Part shown: piece after piece, positions 47,814 through 57,114 of the stretch
Position numbering within the stretch: position 1 is the first letter of the stretch
Layout: the number at the start of each line of letters is the position of its first letter
Source of the DNA: Bailinhaonella thermotolerans
GTDB lineage: Bacteria > Actinomycetota > Actinomycetes > Streptosporangiales > Streptosporangiaceae
Direction: 5' to 3'
DNA length: 64,000 bases
NCBI RefSeq assembly: GCF_003594875.1
Contig: NZ_QZEY01000019.1
Coordinates: 1-64,000 of the forward strand
Translations under genes and position numbers: made by a program
Notes under the pieces: model-generated
Told to the model about the DNA's origin: nothing
The model's database searches: none
The model's input: the letters and a program-made list of their open reading frames with translations, nothing else

Positions 47814-48186
47814 CGGGCGCCGTCCCGTGCGGATGCGTGGCTGGTGGTGCCGGACTCGATCACCCTACCACGATAGGTTGCTTAAATGGCGATTTAAAAT
47901 ACTGACGTGGAGAGAACCCCAGGCAGGGGGAGTAACGAGGAAGCCGAGGCGCAGGCCGCCAGTCAGGCGTTCTGAGGCTCGGCGCGCTGTGAGCGATTCT
48001 GCGGGCCGCGCCGCGCGGTGGTACCCGGGGTATAGGGAAGGTCGCGTTCGGCCGTCTCCGGCGATTTCAGCGGCCCGAAAATTTCTGGACAGACAGGCCG
48101 GAACGGTCATAACCGTGCCGCTCAGTCCCTGCGCTCCGGGCAACGGCGCATCTCTTGATCTCCTCAAGAGTTGACGCTATAAAGAG
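47814..48186. promoter_or_regulatory. Divergent intergenic region, integrase and MarR
   Basis: No gene is seen. TTAAATGGCGATTTAA near 47882-47897 is an AT-rich 16 bp inverted repeat close to the integrase start and could be an operator or part of an attachment site. CTCAAGAG near 48165 precedes the MarR start by about 20 bases. Confidence 0.4.
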
Positions 48187-48624
48187 ATGGTGCGTGAAGA
48201 GACGCCTGAGGACACGTTCTTCCGTGAGCTCGGAGCCGCCTGCGCCGAGCTTCGGCTGACATTTGCCCGGCACGTGGGCATGAGCCCCCACCGAGTGCAA
48301 CTGCTCATCCGGCTACGACGCGACGGCGAGACCAGCCACAGCGACCTGCGCCGGATGCTGGGCATCGACGGTGCGAGCATTACCCGACTGGTCAAGGAAT
48401 TCGAGGCCGAAGGGTTGATCAGCCGTCGCCTGGACCCGGAGGACAACCGCTACACCCTGGCCGCGCTCACCCCCGCCGGCGAGCGGGCCGCGGCCGAGCT
48501 GGAACGATCGCACCAGGCATACCAGGAGCGGCTCCTTGACGGCATCACCCCACACCAGCAGGAGATCGTGCTGGGCGTTCTCGCCCGCATCCGCGCGAAC
48601 ATGATCGAACAGGAGAGCCGATGA
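48187..48624 (+). CDS. MarR-family transcriptional regulator
   Basis: The 145-residue protein has the winged helix-turn-helix of MarR: ETSHSDLRRMLGIDGASITR then LVKEFEAEGLISRRLDPEDN and YTLAALTPAG (residues 47-100), flanked by dimerisation helices. It overlaps the SnoaL-like gene by ATGA. It probably represses this two-gene operon and responds to a small aromatic ligand, as is common in the family. Confidence 0.9.
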   Translation: MVREETPEDTFFRELGAACAELRLTFARHVGMSPHRVQLLIRLRRDGETSHSDLRRMLGIDGASITRLVKEFEAEGLISRRLDPEDNRYTLAALTPAGERAAAELERSHQAYQERLLDGITPHQQEIVLGVLARIRANMIEQESR

Positions 48625-48965
48625 CCGACGACGTGCGGGCCGCAGCCCGGCGCATGTACGCCGCGTTCAACAACCGCGACCACACCTCCACAGCGGAGAT
48701 CTTCACAGCAGACTTCTATAGCCACCCCCTGGGCACGACCGGCCCCGGAAGCATCACGCAGGCGTGGCAGCGGTTCCACGAGGCGTTCCCGGATGTCCAG
48801 GTCGTCATCGAGGACATGATCGTCGAAGGGGACACGGCCGCCGTCCGCACGAGCGTGCACGGCATTCCCGGGCAGCACTCACCGACCATGCTGGAGATCT
48901 TCCGGGTGCGCGACGGGCGCATCGCCGAGTTGTGGGGTCTATCGTCACTGCGACGCGACTCCTGA
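48621..48965 (+). CDS. SnoaL-like (NTF2-fold) protein
   Basis: The 114-residue protein fits the SnoaL/ester-cyclase NTF2 fold: an N-terminal helix AAARRMYAAFNNRDHTSTAE, then FTADFYSHPLGTTGPGSIT, FHEAFPDVQVVIEDMIVEGD, and TMLEIFRVRDGRIAELWGLS. The family includes polyketide cyclases, isomerases and non-catalytic lipocalin-like binders. It is co-translated with a MarR regulator. Substrate unknown. Confidence 0.82.
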   Translation: MTDDVRAAARRMYAAFNNRDHTSTAEIFTADFYSHPLGTTGPGSITQAWQRFHEAFPDVQVVIEDMIVEGDTAAVRTSVHGIPGQHSPTMLEIFRVRDGRIAELWGLSSLRRDS

Positions 48966-49039
48966 GGCCGGCAGCGTGGCGGGTAGCCGCCGCGCCTTCC
49001 GCGCGGCCCGTGTTCCGACCTGAGAACCAACCCAGAAAA

Positions 49040-49507
49040 ATGATCATCACACCACGCATGAGGTCATTTCAACGAGCGAGTGCGTGGCTGGCCGCGTTCG
49101 TCATCGGCCTGCCCGCGATGGGCTTGGTCGCGGTGATCGTCGCGCTGTGGGGGCGGTCGTGGGTGCTGTTCTCGGCGCCGTACCTGGTGCTGTTCGTACT
49201 GGCCTACCTCACAGGCCTGATCCTGCTCGCCCTGCTGCGCATCCGGCCGGACTGGCTGCGCGCGCTGGTGGCGGCCGGGGCCGTGTACGCGATCGCGTCG
49301 GTCACGCCGTTCGTCGACACGATGACCCATTATCCGTACCACGTGATCAGGTGCGGCGGCCTGCCCGTCGTCGCTACCGGCTTCGCGGCCGCCATGAGCT
49401 ACAACGTCCCTGGCGACGAGGACTACGCGGTGACGCCGTTCGACGAAACGTTCTTCTGCACAGAGAAGGAGGCCAAGACCGCCGGCTACGACCATGACGA
49501 CTTCTGA
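49040..49507 (+). CDS. Membrane protein, 155 aa
   Basis: Three hydrophobic segments are visible: residues 12-35 (ASAWLAAFVIGLPAMGLVAV), 40-65 (WVLFSAPYLVLFVLAYLTGL) and 73-87 (LRALVAAGAVYAIAS). A soluble C-terminus follows (YPYHVIRCGGLPVVATGFAA, then an acidic end) with two cysteines (VIRCGG and FFCTEK). The start ATG 49040 follows CCCAGAAAAA. No family is recognised. It stands 74 bases after the SnoaL-like gene and may belong to its operon. Confidence 0.65.
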   Translation: MIITPRMRSFQRASAWLAAFVIGLPAMGLVAVIVALWGRSWVLFSAPYLVLFVLAYLTGLILLALLRIRPDWLRALVAAGAVYAIASVTPFVDTMTHYPYHVIRCGGLPVVATGFAAAMSYNVPGDEDYAVTPFDETFFCTEKEAKTAGYDHDDF

Positions 49508-49763
49508 CCGTCGCACACGCTGTCAACCAGGCGTTGACCGGCGTGAGGGCGGCGTTGCATCGCCCGGCCTGCCGGTCCGCGGCCTGGCTGGTGATGACCC
49601 GCACGCGCTCGACCACCTCATGGAGGGGCTGCGCTTCACGATCGACGATGAGGTGGACGAGAATATCGGTTCGGTTTTGGCGCTGATCGGCCGCGTCACA
49701 CGCACCGACATCGCCACCGACTGGATCGAGGCGACGCACTCTCGTCTCGGACGGCCTGTGTAG
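49494..49763 (+). CDS. Doubtful small protein, 89 aa
   Basis: The frame starts at ATG 49494 inside the membrane protein end. Its second half, MEGLRFTIDDEVDENIGSVL then ALIGRVTRTDIATDWIEATH, looks protein-like, while the first half is low-information. It may be the tail of a lost gene rather than a real product. Confidence 0.3.
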   Translation: MTTSDRRTRCQPGVDRREGGVASPGLPVRGLAGDDPHALDHLMEGLRFTIDDEVDENIGSVLALIGRVTRTDIATDWIEATHSRLGRPV

Positions 49764-49988
49764 GCACCAGCATATCCCGCGGTCGTATCCGCGAGAAAGC
49801 AACAAACTTCTCAGACGTACCTATACCGGACAGTAATTCCATTCTGTCTGGTTTCGGTTTTCCGGGATCGGGCAGATGGGGGCGCCCGGCACCCCGCGCG
49901 ACAAGCCTGTACATTCTCGACACCCTGCTAAAAACCAGGTCCGCGCCTATGACCTGCTGCGCATGTTCGCCGCCCCACGCCGCTCGGG
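49764..49988. other. Gene-free AT-richer stretch before the Tn3 remnant
   Basis: No gene is supported. Unusually AT-rich DNA (for example AACAAACTTCTCAGACGTAC near 49802) leads to the broken transposase. A short frame near 49950 (RAYDLLRMFA) resembles the end of an AfsR-like regulator but is too short to call. Confidence 0.35.
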
Positions 49989-50184
49989 CAGGCCTTTGAG
50001 GAGTACGGCCGCATCGCCAAGACTCTTCATCTGCTCGCCGTGATCGACCCGGTCGATGGCACCTACCAGCGCCGGGTCAACCGGCAGCCTCACTATCCAA
50101 GAAGCCCGCCACACGCCGGCCGGGGAGATCTGCCACGGTCGGCGCGGCCGTGTCCACCAGGCGTACCGTGCGGGCCAGGAGGAC
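49989..50184 (+). pseudogene. Tn3-family transposase fragment, upstream half
   Basis: AFEEYGRIAKTLHLLAVID then PVDGTYQRRVNRQ, and after a frameshift near 50088 LTIQEARH and ICHGRRGRVHQAYRAGQED, are the conserved C-terminal part of Tn3-family TnpA. The sequence is interrupted after GQED at about 50184. It continues at 54908 with QLGCLGLVLNAIVLWN, so the intervening 4.7 kb is an insertion. The 5' two thirds of tnpA are missing. Confidence 0.85.
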
Positions 50185-50342
50185 CTGTTGACCGAACTAC
50201 CGGGGCGTGAGCCGACGAGCCCCCGGAGATCGACGCGCGGTAACGGAACCAAGCACCAGGCCGGTCAGCTCGCCTCGGAAGCCGCGCAACACCACCGTCC
50301 TGATGTGCTGTCATCACGAGCTATTGGAGACCACAGCAGCTC

Positions 50343-51605
50343 GTGGAGGCTCAGGTGCAAGAAGGCAAGCAGTTACGAGACGTCACGGCGCTCACGGTGC
50401 CGAGGGTCGGCCGGGTCGAGGAGACCGGCGATCCGTCGCTGCCGTACCGGCTGCTCGACCAGGACGGGATTGAGGTGGCGGCAGTCAGCGAGTTCCTGCT
50501 CGACATGCTCGCCGACGACGACAGCCCGGCCTCGCTCCGCTCGTACGCGTACGAGCTGCTGGCCTGGTTCCGGTTCTTGTGGGCTGTCGACGTGCCGTGG
50601 GACCGGGCTGGCCGGGCGGAGGCCCGAGACTTCGCACTGTGGCTGAAGGTGGTCAAGAAGCCGCCGCGGCCCCGGCGGCCAGACGCCCCGGCGCCCGGGT
50701 CGGTCAATCCGGTGACCGGCAAGCGGTACGCGGGCGAGAACTACGCGGCACGCACCCGGAGGCACGCGCGGGCAGTCGTCCGCAGCTTCTACGAGTACCA
50801 CCGCGACATGCACGGACGGCCACTGCTCAACCCGTTCCCGAAGACCAAGCGCGCCGATGACGAGCACCTTAACGCCCACCACAACCCAATGCATGCCTTC
50901 AAGCCCCCTGCCCGCCGGGCCCCCTACCAGCCGAAGGGGCCCCGGCGAACCCCGCGCGGCATCCCCGACCAGGCGTTCAACGAGCTGTTCGCGGCCCTGC
51001 CCTCGCACCGCGACCGCGCGCTGGTCGCCTTCTACATCTCGGCTGGCCCCCGCGCCTCGGAACTCCTCGGCGTCAGCCGGGACCGGGTCAGCCCCGGTGA
51101 CCAGACGATCGGTGTCATCCGCAAGGGCTCCCGGGCCCTGCAATGGATCCCCGCCTCCAGCGATGCGTTCGTCTGGCTGCGGCTCTACCAGCAGCAGATT
51201 CGCCCGCAGGCCATTGACGGGCCGGAGGAGCCGCTGTGGTGGACCCTGCGGCGCCCGATCAGGCCGTTGAGCTACGACGCGGCCCGCATGGTGTTCACCC
51301 GGGCCAACGAGACGCTGGGAGCGAACTGGACCCTGCATGACCTGCGGCACAGCGCGGCCAAACGTATGGTGCGCGACCCCAAGCTCTCACTCACCGACGT
51401 CCAATGGGTCCTTGGCCATCTCCACATCAGCACCACAGAGCAGTACCTCGAACCCGCCGAGGACGAGGTCGTCGCGCACGTGCTGGCCCACCACGCCCGG
51501 CAGGCTGCGGAGCCCGTCAAACCGGTGATGCCCGCTCCGGGCTACCGTTCCGAGGTCCTCCAGACACTACTCGGGACGGCCGCCCTCGGTGGAGGCCCGG
51601 TATGA
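50343..51605 (+). CDS. Tyrosine recombinase, TnpA-like of Tn554 type
   Basis: The 420-residue protein has an N-terminal core-binding domain (LRSYAYELLAWFRFLWAVDV near residue 60) and a catalytic domain. Arg lies in YISAGPRASELLGV near 230, HxxR in LHDLRHSAAKRM near 330, and the nucleophile Tyr in TTEQYLEP near 365 after VLGHLHIS. Its stop overlaps the start of a second, larger recombinase (ATGA), the order of tnpA and tnpB in Tn554. GTG 50343 is the start; its ribosome binding site is weak. Confidence 0.88.
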   Translation: MEAQVQEGKQLRDVTALTVPRVGRVEETGDPSLPYRLLDQDGIEVAAVSEFLLDMLADDDSPASLRSYAYELLAWFRFLWAVDVPWDRAGRAEARDFALWLKVVKKPPRPRRPDAPAPGSVNPVTGKRYAGENYAARTRRHARAVVRSFYEYHRDMHGRPLLNPFPKTKRADDEHLNAHHNPMHAFKPPARRAPYQPKGPRRTPRGIPDQAFNELFAALPSHRDRALVAFYISAGPRASELLGVSRDRVSPGDQTIGVIRKGSRALQWIPASSDAFVWLRLYQQQIRPQAIDGPEEPLWWTLRRPIRPLSYDAARMVFTRANETLGANWTLHDLRHSAAKRMVRDPKLSLTDVQWVLGHLHISTTEQYLEPAEDEVVAHVLAHHARQAAEPVKPVMPAPGYRSEVLQTLLGTAALGGGPV

Positions 51606-54037
51606 GTACCGCGACCGTGACTGCCCGGCCCTCCGCCACCGCCCGTCACGCCCCCTTGCCTCCCGGCCAGGAGAAACGCGAAGCGCCGGCCACCTGGTGG
51701 CAGACGGAGGAACCGCGCGAACGGGTGCTGGAGCGCACACTCGCGCTGCCATTCACTGCGGACAGCGACGCCAACCTGCGCACACGGCACCGCGGTCTGA
51801 TCAAGCTGCTGGACTGGCTGGAGGACCAGCCCGGCCGCACCTGGCAGGAGCGCTGGATGGCCAGCGGAGCCGAGGACGCCGGCCGGGAGTGGACGCGGCT
51901 GCCGATGCAGTGGCTCGCCGAGCACCAGCGGGCACGCAAGTACGACCGCGCCGATCTGTGCTGCGGCATGATCCCGCTGCTGGGCGGCCAAGTCGTACGC
52001 CCCGCCTACCGGTGGCTACTGCGGCAGCGCCCTTCGCAACTGCTGGCACACATCCGCAGCGTCACCGATCCCGACGGTTTCACGGCGCTCAAGGACCAGT
52101 ACACGGCCACCGGCCACTCGGGAGCCAACGACTGCAACAACGCACTCAACCGCGCCACCTGGATCGTGGCCTCCAAGGGCGGGACCGTCCACGACATCAC
52201 CATCGGCGACTGCGTCGAGTTGCAGCACGCCATCGGCGAGCACCAGACCAACGGCCACCACGGCAAGCACCTCTTCTACGCGCTCCTCGCGGCCCTCGGC
52301 GTTTTCGGCCCCGACGCCCCGGCGCGGCTGAAGGCGGTGATGCTGCCAGGGCAGCTGACACCGGCAGCCCTGGTCGACAGGCAGGGCATCACCTGCACCG
52401 CGATACGCGACCTCCTGGTCGACTACCTCGCCGAACGCGCGGTGGACGTCGACTACACCACGCTGGAGGACATGGCCCGCACCCTGGCCGGACTCTTCTG
52501 GCGCGACCTGGAGAAACACCACCCGGGCATCGACTCGCTGAGGCTGGACGCCGACACCGTCACCGCCTGGCGGGAGCGCGTCCGCATGGTCCGTGACCGG
52601 CACGGCACCCCCATCCGGCCGCGGGTCAACGCACACACCGTGTTCAGCTGGGTCCGCACGTTCTACCAAGATCTCGCCCGCTGGGCCGCCGACGAACCGA
52701 CGCGCTGGGGCCCGTGGGTGGCCCCCTGCCCGGTGCGTGACAGCGACACCGACCACGGCAAGAACCGCGCCCGCCGCAAGGCGGCCATGGACCAGCGCAC
52801 CCGCACCCTGCTGCCCGCACTCCCGGCCCTGGTCAAAGCCGTCGAGCGCCAGCTCAAGGACGCCCAGACCTGTCTCGCCACCGGGCGGGAGACCCCGGCC
52901 GGAGCTCCGTTCACCACTCCGGCGGGCGAGAACCTCCTCCGCCGCTCCGGGGCGTCCTCCCGCGTCTACGCCGACGACCCCGCCACCGGCCGGCGCCGGG
53001 ACCTGACCGTGGAGGAGGAACACGCCTTCTGGGCCTGGGCCATCGTCGAAGTCCTTCGCCACACCGGCATGCGCATCGAGGAAGCACTCGAACTCACCCA
53101 CCACAGCTTCGTCGCCTACCAGCTGCCCACCACCGGCGAGATCGTGCCCATGCTCCAGGTCGCCCCGTCCAAGCTTGGCCAGGAGCGGCTGCTGCTGGTC
53201 TCACCAGAGCTCGGCGAGGTGCTCACTGCGATCATCCATCGCGTCCGGCGCGGGCAGCAGGCCATGCCCCTGGTCTCCGCCTACGACAGTTTGGAACGGC
53301 TCTGGAGTGCACCGATGCCGTTCCTCTTCCAGCGCCGATGCGGCCCAGAAGACCGGGCGATCCCGCGCAACTACATCTACACCTGCCTCAACGACGCCCT
53401 CGCCGCGAGCGGGCTGACCGGGCCCGGCGATGAACAGCTGCGATACACACCGCACGACTTCCGGAGGATCTTCGTGACCGACGCCCTCCGCTCCGGCCTG
53501 CCCCCGCACATCGCCGCCCGCATCTGCGGCCACCGGACGGTCGACACGACTCTCGGCTATGCCGCGATCTATCCCGAAGACGTCATCAACCACCACCGGT
53601 CCTTCATCGCCCGCCGCCGATCGTTGCGGCCCGGCGAGGAGTACCGCGAACCCACCGCGCAGGAGTGGCAGGACTTCCTCGCCCACTTCGAGCTGCGGAA
53701 GGTAGCCCTCGGCGTCTGCGCACGCGACTTCGGCACCCCCTGCGTCCACGAACACGCCTGCATCCGCTGCCCCGTCCTGAGGCCCGATCCCGAGCAGATG
53801 CCCCGATTGGAGGAGATCCACGCGAACCTGCTTGACCGGCTCCAGGAGGCCAAGGACCAGGGATGGCTCGGCGAGGTCGCCGCGATCGAGGCCAGCCTTA
53901 CCGCCGCCGAGCAGAAGCTCGCCGCCATGCGCGACCTCGCGGCCCGGCACACCACCGTCAACCTGGGCATGCCCGATCTCCGTCGCTTCGTCGCGCGCAT
54001 CGACTCCGAACAGCGAAACGAGGATGCGAAGCAGTAG
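51602..54037 (+). CDS. Large tyrosine recombinase, TnpB-like of Tn554 type
   Basis: This 811-residue protein has a catalytic domain in its last third: Arg in LRHTGMRIEEALELTHHSF near residue 495, HxxR in YTPHDFRRIFVTDAL near 620, and Tyr in TVDTTLGYAAIYP near 652 after ARICGHR. A Cys/His cluster (VCARDFGTPCVHEHACIRCP) near 710 could bind zinc, and a coiled-coil tail follows (AAIEASLTAAEQKLAAMRDL). The long N-terminal half is family-specific. Tn554 TnpB is similarly organised though shorter. It should act with the upstream recombinase on the element ends. Confidence 0.85.
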   Translation: MSTATVTARPSATARHAPLPPGQEKREAPATWWQTEEPRERVLERTLALPFTADSDANLRTRHRGLIKLLDWLEDQPGRTWQERWMASGAEDAGREWTRLPMQWLAEHQRARKYDRADLCCGMIPLLGGQVVRPAYRWLLRQRPSQLLAHIRSVTDPDGFTALKDQYTATGHSGANDCNNALNRATWIVASKGGTVHDITIGDCVELQHAIGEHQTNGHHGKHLFYALLAALGVFGPDAPARLKAVMLPGQLTPAALVDRQGITCTAIRDLLVDYLAERAVDVDYTTLEDMARTLAGLFWRDLEKHHPGIDSLRLDADTVTAWRERVRMVRDRHGTPIRPRVNAHTVFSWVRTFYQDLARWAADEPTRWGPWVAPCPVRDSDTDHGKNRARRKAAMDQRTRTLLPALPALVKAVERQLKDAQTCLATGRETPAGAPFTTPAGENLLRRSGASSRVYADDPATGRRRDLTVEEEHAFWAWAIVEVLRHTGMRIEEALELTHHSFVAYQLPTTGEIVPMLQVAPSKLGQERLLLVSPELGEVLTAIIHRVRRGQQAMPLVSAYDSLERLWSAPMPFLFQRRCGPEDRAIPRNYIYTCLNDALAASGLTGPGDEQLRYTPHDFRRIFVTDALRSGLPPHIAARICGHRTVDTTLGYAAIYPEDVINHHRSFIARRRSLRPGEEYREPTAQEWQDFLAHFELRKVALGVCARDFGTPCVHEHACIRCPVLRPDPEQMPRLEEIHANLLDRLQEAKDQGWLGEVAAIEASLTAAEQKLAAMRDLAARHTTVNLGMPDLRRFVARIDSEQRNEDAKQ

Positions 54038-54148
54038 CCCTGAGCACTACAACGAGGGCGGGCTGGCTTCGCTCTCCTGAGGAAAAGGGTTCTTCTGGCC
54101 AGCCGACCACAGCCACCCATAGGGTGACGGGGGCGAGAGAAGAGCACG

Positions 54149-54736
54149 ATGGATCCCCGCATACCCCGCCTGCGTCGCAAGCTGGCCGCGATCCCGTTCC
54201 AACCCCTGCGCAGCCACTCCTTCGGAGAAGAGCAACACAAGTTCCGCCTCGGTCCGAAGCTGGCGGAAGCACGCGTCGCTGCGTTCGAGGCCGAGCACGA
54301 CATCGTCCTGCCCAACGCCTTTCGGCAGTTCGTCACGCACATCGGCGGCTCAGGCGCAGCGCCGTTCTACGGCCTCATGCCGCTGGAGCGGTGTTCCTTG
54401 CTGGTCATGAACCCGCGCGGAGAACCGGGGGCACCCCGCGGCTTCGACGACGCAGAGCCCGGGGGCCACGGACGCGACCTCTTCCTCCACGTCATCGAAA
54501 TGGGCTGCACCGACGTATGTGTCATCGCGGTGACCGGTCCCCTCACCGGCCGCGTCCTCATCGGCAACAGCGACGGGTTCTGGGGCCCCAACGTCTCCTC
54601 AGCCACCGACTTCCTCGACTGGTACGAACGCTGGCTCAACCACATAAGCGCCGGACGCGACAACCGGGCCCTGGAACTCACCTCACCCCAGCTTCGTGCC
54701 CATCCCGACAGGCATCGCATGGCACCGAAGATTTGA
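54149..54736 (+). CDS. SMI1/KNR4 family protein
   Basis: The 195-residue protein has the SMI1/KNR4 (SUKH) pattern: AEARVAAFEAEHDIVLPNAF then RQFVTHIGGSGAAPFYGLMP near residues 40-80, VIAVTGPLTGRVLIGNSDGF near 125, and FLDWYERWLNHI near 160. SUKH proteins often act as immunity proteins against contact-delivered toxins, but free copies also occur. It is the only cargo gene of the recombinase element. No toxin gene lies beside it. Confidence 0.82.
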   Translation: MDPRIPRLRRKLAAIPFQPLRSHSFGEEQHKFRLGPKLAEARVAAFEAEHDIVLPNAFRQFVTHIGGSGAAPFYGLMPLERCSLLVMNPRGEPGAPRGFDDAEPGGHGRDLFLHVIEMGCTDVCVIAVTGPLTGRVLIGNSDGFWGPNVSSATDFLDWYERWLNHISAGRDNRALELTSPQLRAHPDRHRMAPKI

Positions 54737-54907
54737 CTCTCCGTGACCACTCCACGGAAAGTGATCCAGAACCCGGTTCTCGTGGACAAGGCCAACGCGA
54801 TCGACACGCCCGACGGAGCGCGTCCACCCAACTTCTTCACGACTACTTTCCGTCGTGAACTTCAGGTCGCAGGCGGACCCGCCACCGAGCTGGGCTAGTT
54901 CGGATAA

Positions 54908-55165
54908 GATCAGCTCGGCTGCCTCGGCCTGGTCCTGAACGCGATTGTCCTGTGGAACAGCCGCTACCTGGATGCCGCCGTGGGACAGCTGCGTGCCCAT
55001 CCGCCCAAGGACCGAGAAGTGCTCGACGAGGACGTGGCCCGGCTCTCACCCCTCGGCCATAAGCACATCAACACGCTGGGCCGCTGCAACTTCACCGCCT
55101 CCCAGCCCGGCGAAGGCCTCCGGCCGCTACGCGACCCCTCCGAGCGCGAAGAAGACGGGGGCTGA
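54908..55165 (+). pseudogene. Tn3-family transposase fragment, downstream half
   Basis: GLVLNAIVLWNSRYLDAAV, EDVARLSPLGHKHINTLGRC and a C-terminal LRPLRDP match the end of Tn3-family TnpA, with the stop at 55163. It continues the frame of the fragment ending at 50184. About 170 bp between the SMI1 gene and this junction hold no gene. No Tn3 terminal inverted repeat could be identified after it. Confidence 0.85.
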
Positions 55166-55209
55166 GAGGCGGCCAGACGCGGGTGCCGCCCTCGATCCGT
55201 GGGGTCGAG

Positions 55210-56370
55210 TCATCTGCCGGTGCCGGCTGATGCGCGCCACCCTGCGGTGACGTCGTGGGTGTAGAGCCAGGAGGTGCCGCGCTCGTAGAAGTGCCGTAGG
55301 GCCAATGGCATGAAGAGGTTGCGCAGTCGGCGGGCGATGGGGCCGGCGGTCTTGGCGTCACGGTTGGCGCTGGCGGACTTGACCATTTTGGCGATGCGAG
55401 CCCGGCGCTGCCACGCGTAGTCGCCCAGTGCGATGGGGAGGTCGGAGTACTCGAGCGCGCGGGCCAGGACGACGGCGTCCTCGATGGCCATGGACGCGCC
55501 CTGCCCGGCACCGACCGGATGGCCGGCGTCGCCGACCAGCACGATGCGGTCGCTGTGCCAGGTCGGGACCTCGGCCAGGACGTGCATCAGGGTGGGTCGA
55601 TGCCACTCGGTCACGGTGGCGAGGATGGCGGAGGGCATCTGCTCGTGCCGATAGAGCCGCTGGAGGAGGCCCAGGTCGATCGCGTCCAGGTCGGGCTGCC
55701 GGGGGCTGGCCACCTGCGCCGACCACCAGATGGAGCCGTCCGGTGCGGCGAGGTAGATGAAGGCGCCGTTGCGGCCGAAGACCATGTTGAACGTCCCGGG
55801 CGTGATGGTGAGGCCGCTGGCGGTACCGGAGGCCGAATACAGTCCCGCGTACGTCGGCTCGGGGGCGCCAGGGTCGAGGATCCGCCGGGTGGTTGACCAA
55901 ATCCCGTCGGCCCCCACGAGCAGGTCCGCTTCGGCGGTCAGGCCGGTGTCGAACTCGGCGCGGACCGTCTGTCCCTGGGTGACCGCACCGACCAGGCGCT
56001 GGCCGGTGACGATCCGCACTCCGGCGTGGACGGCGTGGGCGCGCAGCGCTTTCACCAGTTGGCCGCGCATCAGCGTGACGCTCATCAACGGGTCGCCGGC
56101 GAGCCGTCCGCGTGGCGTGTCGCCCAGCAGCTTGCCGGTTTCGGCCCACAACCGCTGGCGTTCCACCGGCCAGCCCGCCTTCTGAACGGTCGCCAGGCAG
56201 CCGAGCGCGTCCAGGGCTCGCAGCCCGTTGCTCGCCAGGCTCAGGAACGAACCCACCGGACCCGCGGGATCGGCATACGCCTCATATATGGTCACCTCCA
56301 CCCCGACTCGCCGCAGCGCAATCGCGCTGGCCGCCCCGCCGACACCGCCACCGATCACTATCGCTCGCAC
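55210..56370 (-). CDS. FAD-dependent monooxygenase (PHBH/UbiH type)
   Basis: The 386-residue flavoprotein has the dinucleotide motif [20 protein letters not shown] at residues 5-24, the DG motif in [14 protein letters not shown] near 155, and the GD motif in [20 protein letters not shown] near 285. These define class A flavin monooxygenases. It starts with GTG 56370. A palindrome and a TetR gene lie divergently upstream, so it is probably induced by its own substrate or an antibiotic. Confidence 0.88.
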   Translation of the reverse strand: MRAIVIGGGVGGAASAIALRRVGVEVTIYEAYADPAGPVGSFLSLASNGLRALDALGCLATVQKAGWPVERQRLWAETGKLLGDTPRGRLAGDPLMSVTLMRGQLVKALRAHAVHAGVRIVTGQRLVGAVTQGQTVRAEFDTGLTAEADLLVGADGIWSTTRRILDPGAPEPTYAGLYSASGTASGLTITPGTFNMVFGRNGAFIYLAAPDGSIWWSAQVASPRQPDLDAIDLGLLQRLYRHEQMPSAILATVTEWHRPTLMHVLAEVPTWHSDRIVLVGDAGHPVGAGQGASMAIEDAVVLARALEYSDLPIALGDYAWQRRARIAKMVKSASANRDAKTAGPIARRLRNLFMPLALRHFYERGTSWLYTHDVTAGWRASAGTGR

Positions 56371-56392
56371 CCGAACTCCGAATCCCAGTTCA

Positions 56393-56408
56393 CCGAATCT
56401 CTATTCGG
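56393..56408. promoter_or_regulatory. Palindromic operator of the TetR regulator
   Basis: CCGAATCTCTATTCGG is a 16 bp inverted repeat with perfect six-base arms, 22 bases before the monooxygenase start and 64 before the TetR start. A partial echo, CGAATATGGATTC, follows at 56409-56421. It probably controls both divergent genes. Confidence 0.65.
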
Positions 56409-56472
56409 CGAATATGGATTCATTCTTGTGGGATACTGCTCCCGCTGTCAACCACGTCTTCAGGGAGGGCCC

Positions 56473-57114
56473 GTGAGTGGGGTACGCAAGGCGAAGGCAG
56501 CCGAGACCCAGAGCGCCCTCAAGGACGCCGCACGTCAGCTGTTCATGGAGCGCGGCTACCTGAACACCAAGATCACAGACATCACGGCCGCAGCCGGCCG
56601 TGCCACCGGATCCTTCTACGACCACTTCGCCAGCAAGGAGGAACTGCTCCAGGCTCTGATGGCCGACCTGGAGCAGCAGGCGGACGCCGAGGTGGCGGCC
56701 TGGGAACATCCGCGCGACCATGACCTGTCCGATCGCGATCAACTGCGGTGGCACCTGGCCGTCGCCTGGCGCGCCTACCGCGAACATCTCCCGGTGATCG
56801 TGGCCCGTCTCCAGGCGGTCATGGCCGAGGGTCCCGCCGCCGGCCGGGCTTGGACCACCCTGACCACCGAGACCGACACCTTCCGCGACCACCTCGAGTG
56901 GCTAGGCGAACAGGGACACCCACTCCCCGGCGACCCCACCCTCGTGGCCGCCGCGATAGGTGCCATGCTCTCGATGTTCGGCTACGCCGCCCTCACCGCC
57001 AGGCAGGACGGACCGAACGCCTCCGACGAGGAAATCATCGACACCCTGACCAACCTGCTCCTGCACGGCCTTACCGGCCCCGGAAGATCTCGCTCCACGA
57101 ACCCCGTCGTCTGA
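56473..57114 (+). CDS. TetR-family transcriptional regulator
   Basis: The 213-residue protein has a typical N-terminal TetR helix-turn-helix: [20 protein letters not shown] then [20 protein letters not shown] (residues 14-53). The C-terminal ligand domain is fully helical. GTG 56473 follows AGGGAGGG. It is divergent from the flavin monooxygenase and most likely represses it through the palindrome between them. Confidence 0.92.
   Translation: MSGVRKAKAAETQSALKDAARQLFMERGYLNTKITDITAAAGRATGSFYDHFASKEELLQALMADLEQQADAEVAAWEHPRDHDLSDRDQLRWHLAVAWRAYREHLPVIVARLQAVMAEGPAAGRAWTTLTTETDTFRDHLEWLGEQGHPLPGDPTLVAAAIGAMLSMFGYAALTARQDGPNASDEEIIDTLTNLLLHGLTGPGRSRSTNPVV

Larger units (their letters stand above)
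50185..54907 (+). mobile_element. Tn554-like element inserted in a Tn3-family tnpA
   Basis: The DNA between the two halves of a Tn3 transposase gene encodes two overlapping tyrosine recombinases of about 420 and 811 residues plus one SMI1/KNR4 protein. Tn554 and its relatives carry TnpA and TnpB tyrosine recombinases in just this overlapping order. The octamer CCGAACTA lies at 50192-50199 and inverted (TAGTTCGG) at 54896-54903, close to both ends. The junction is placed within one or two codons by the restored reading frame. No TnpC was recognised. Confidence 0.75.

Noticed and set aside
46600-48186. A tRNA attachment site for the integrase
   Set aside because: No tRNA-like cloverleaf or direct repeat was recognised on either side of the integrase gene.
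49930-49985. AfsR-like RAYDLLRMFA peptide
   Set aside because: Only about a dozen residues match; too short to claim a regulator remnant.
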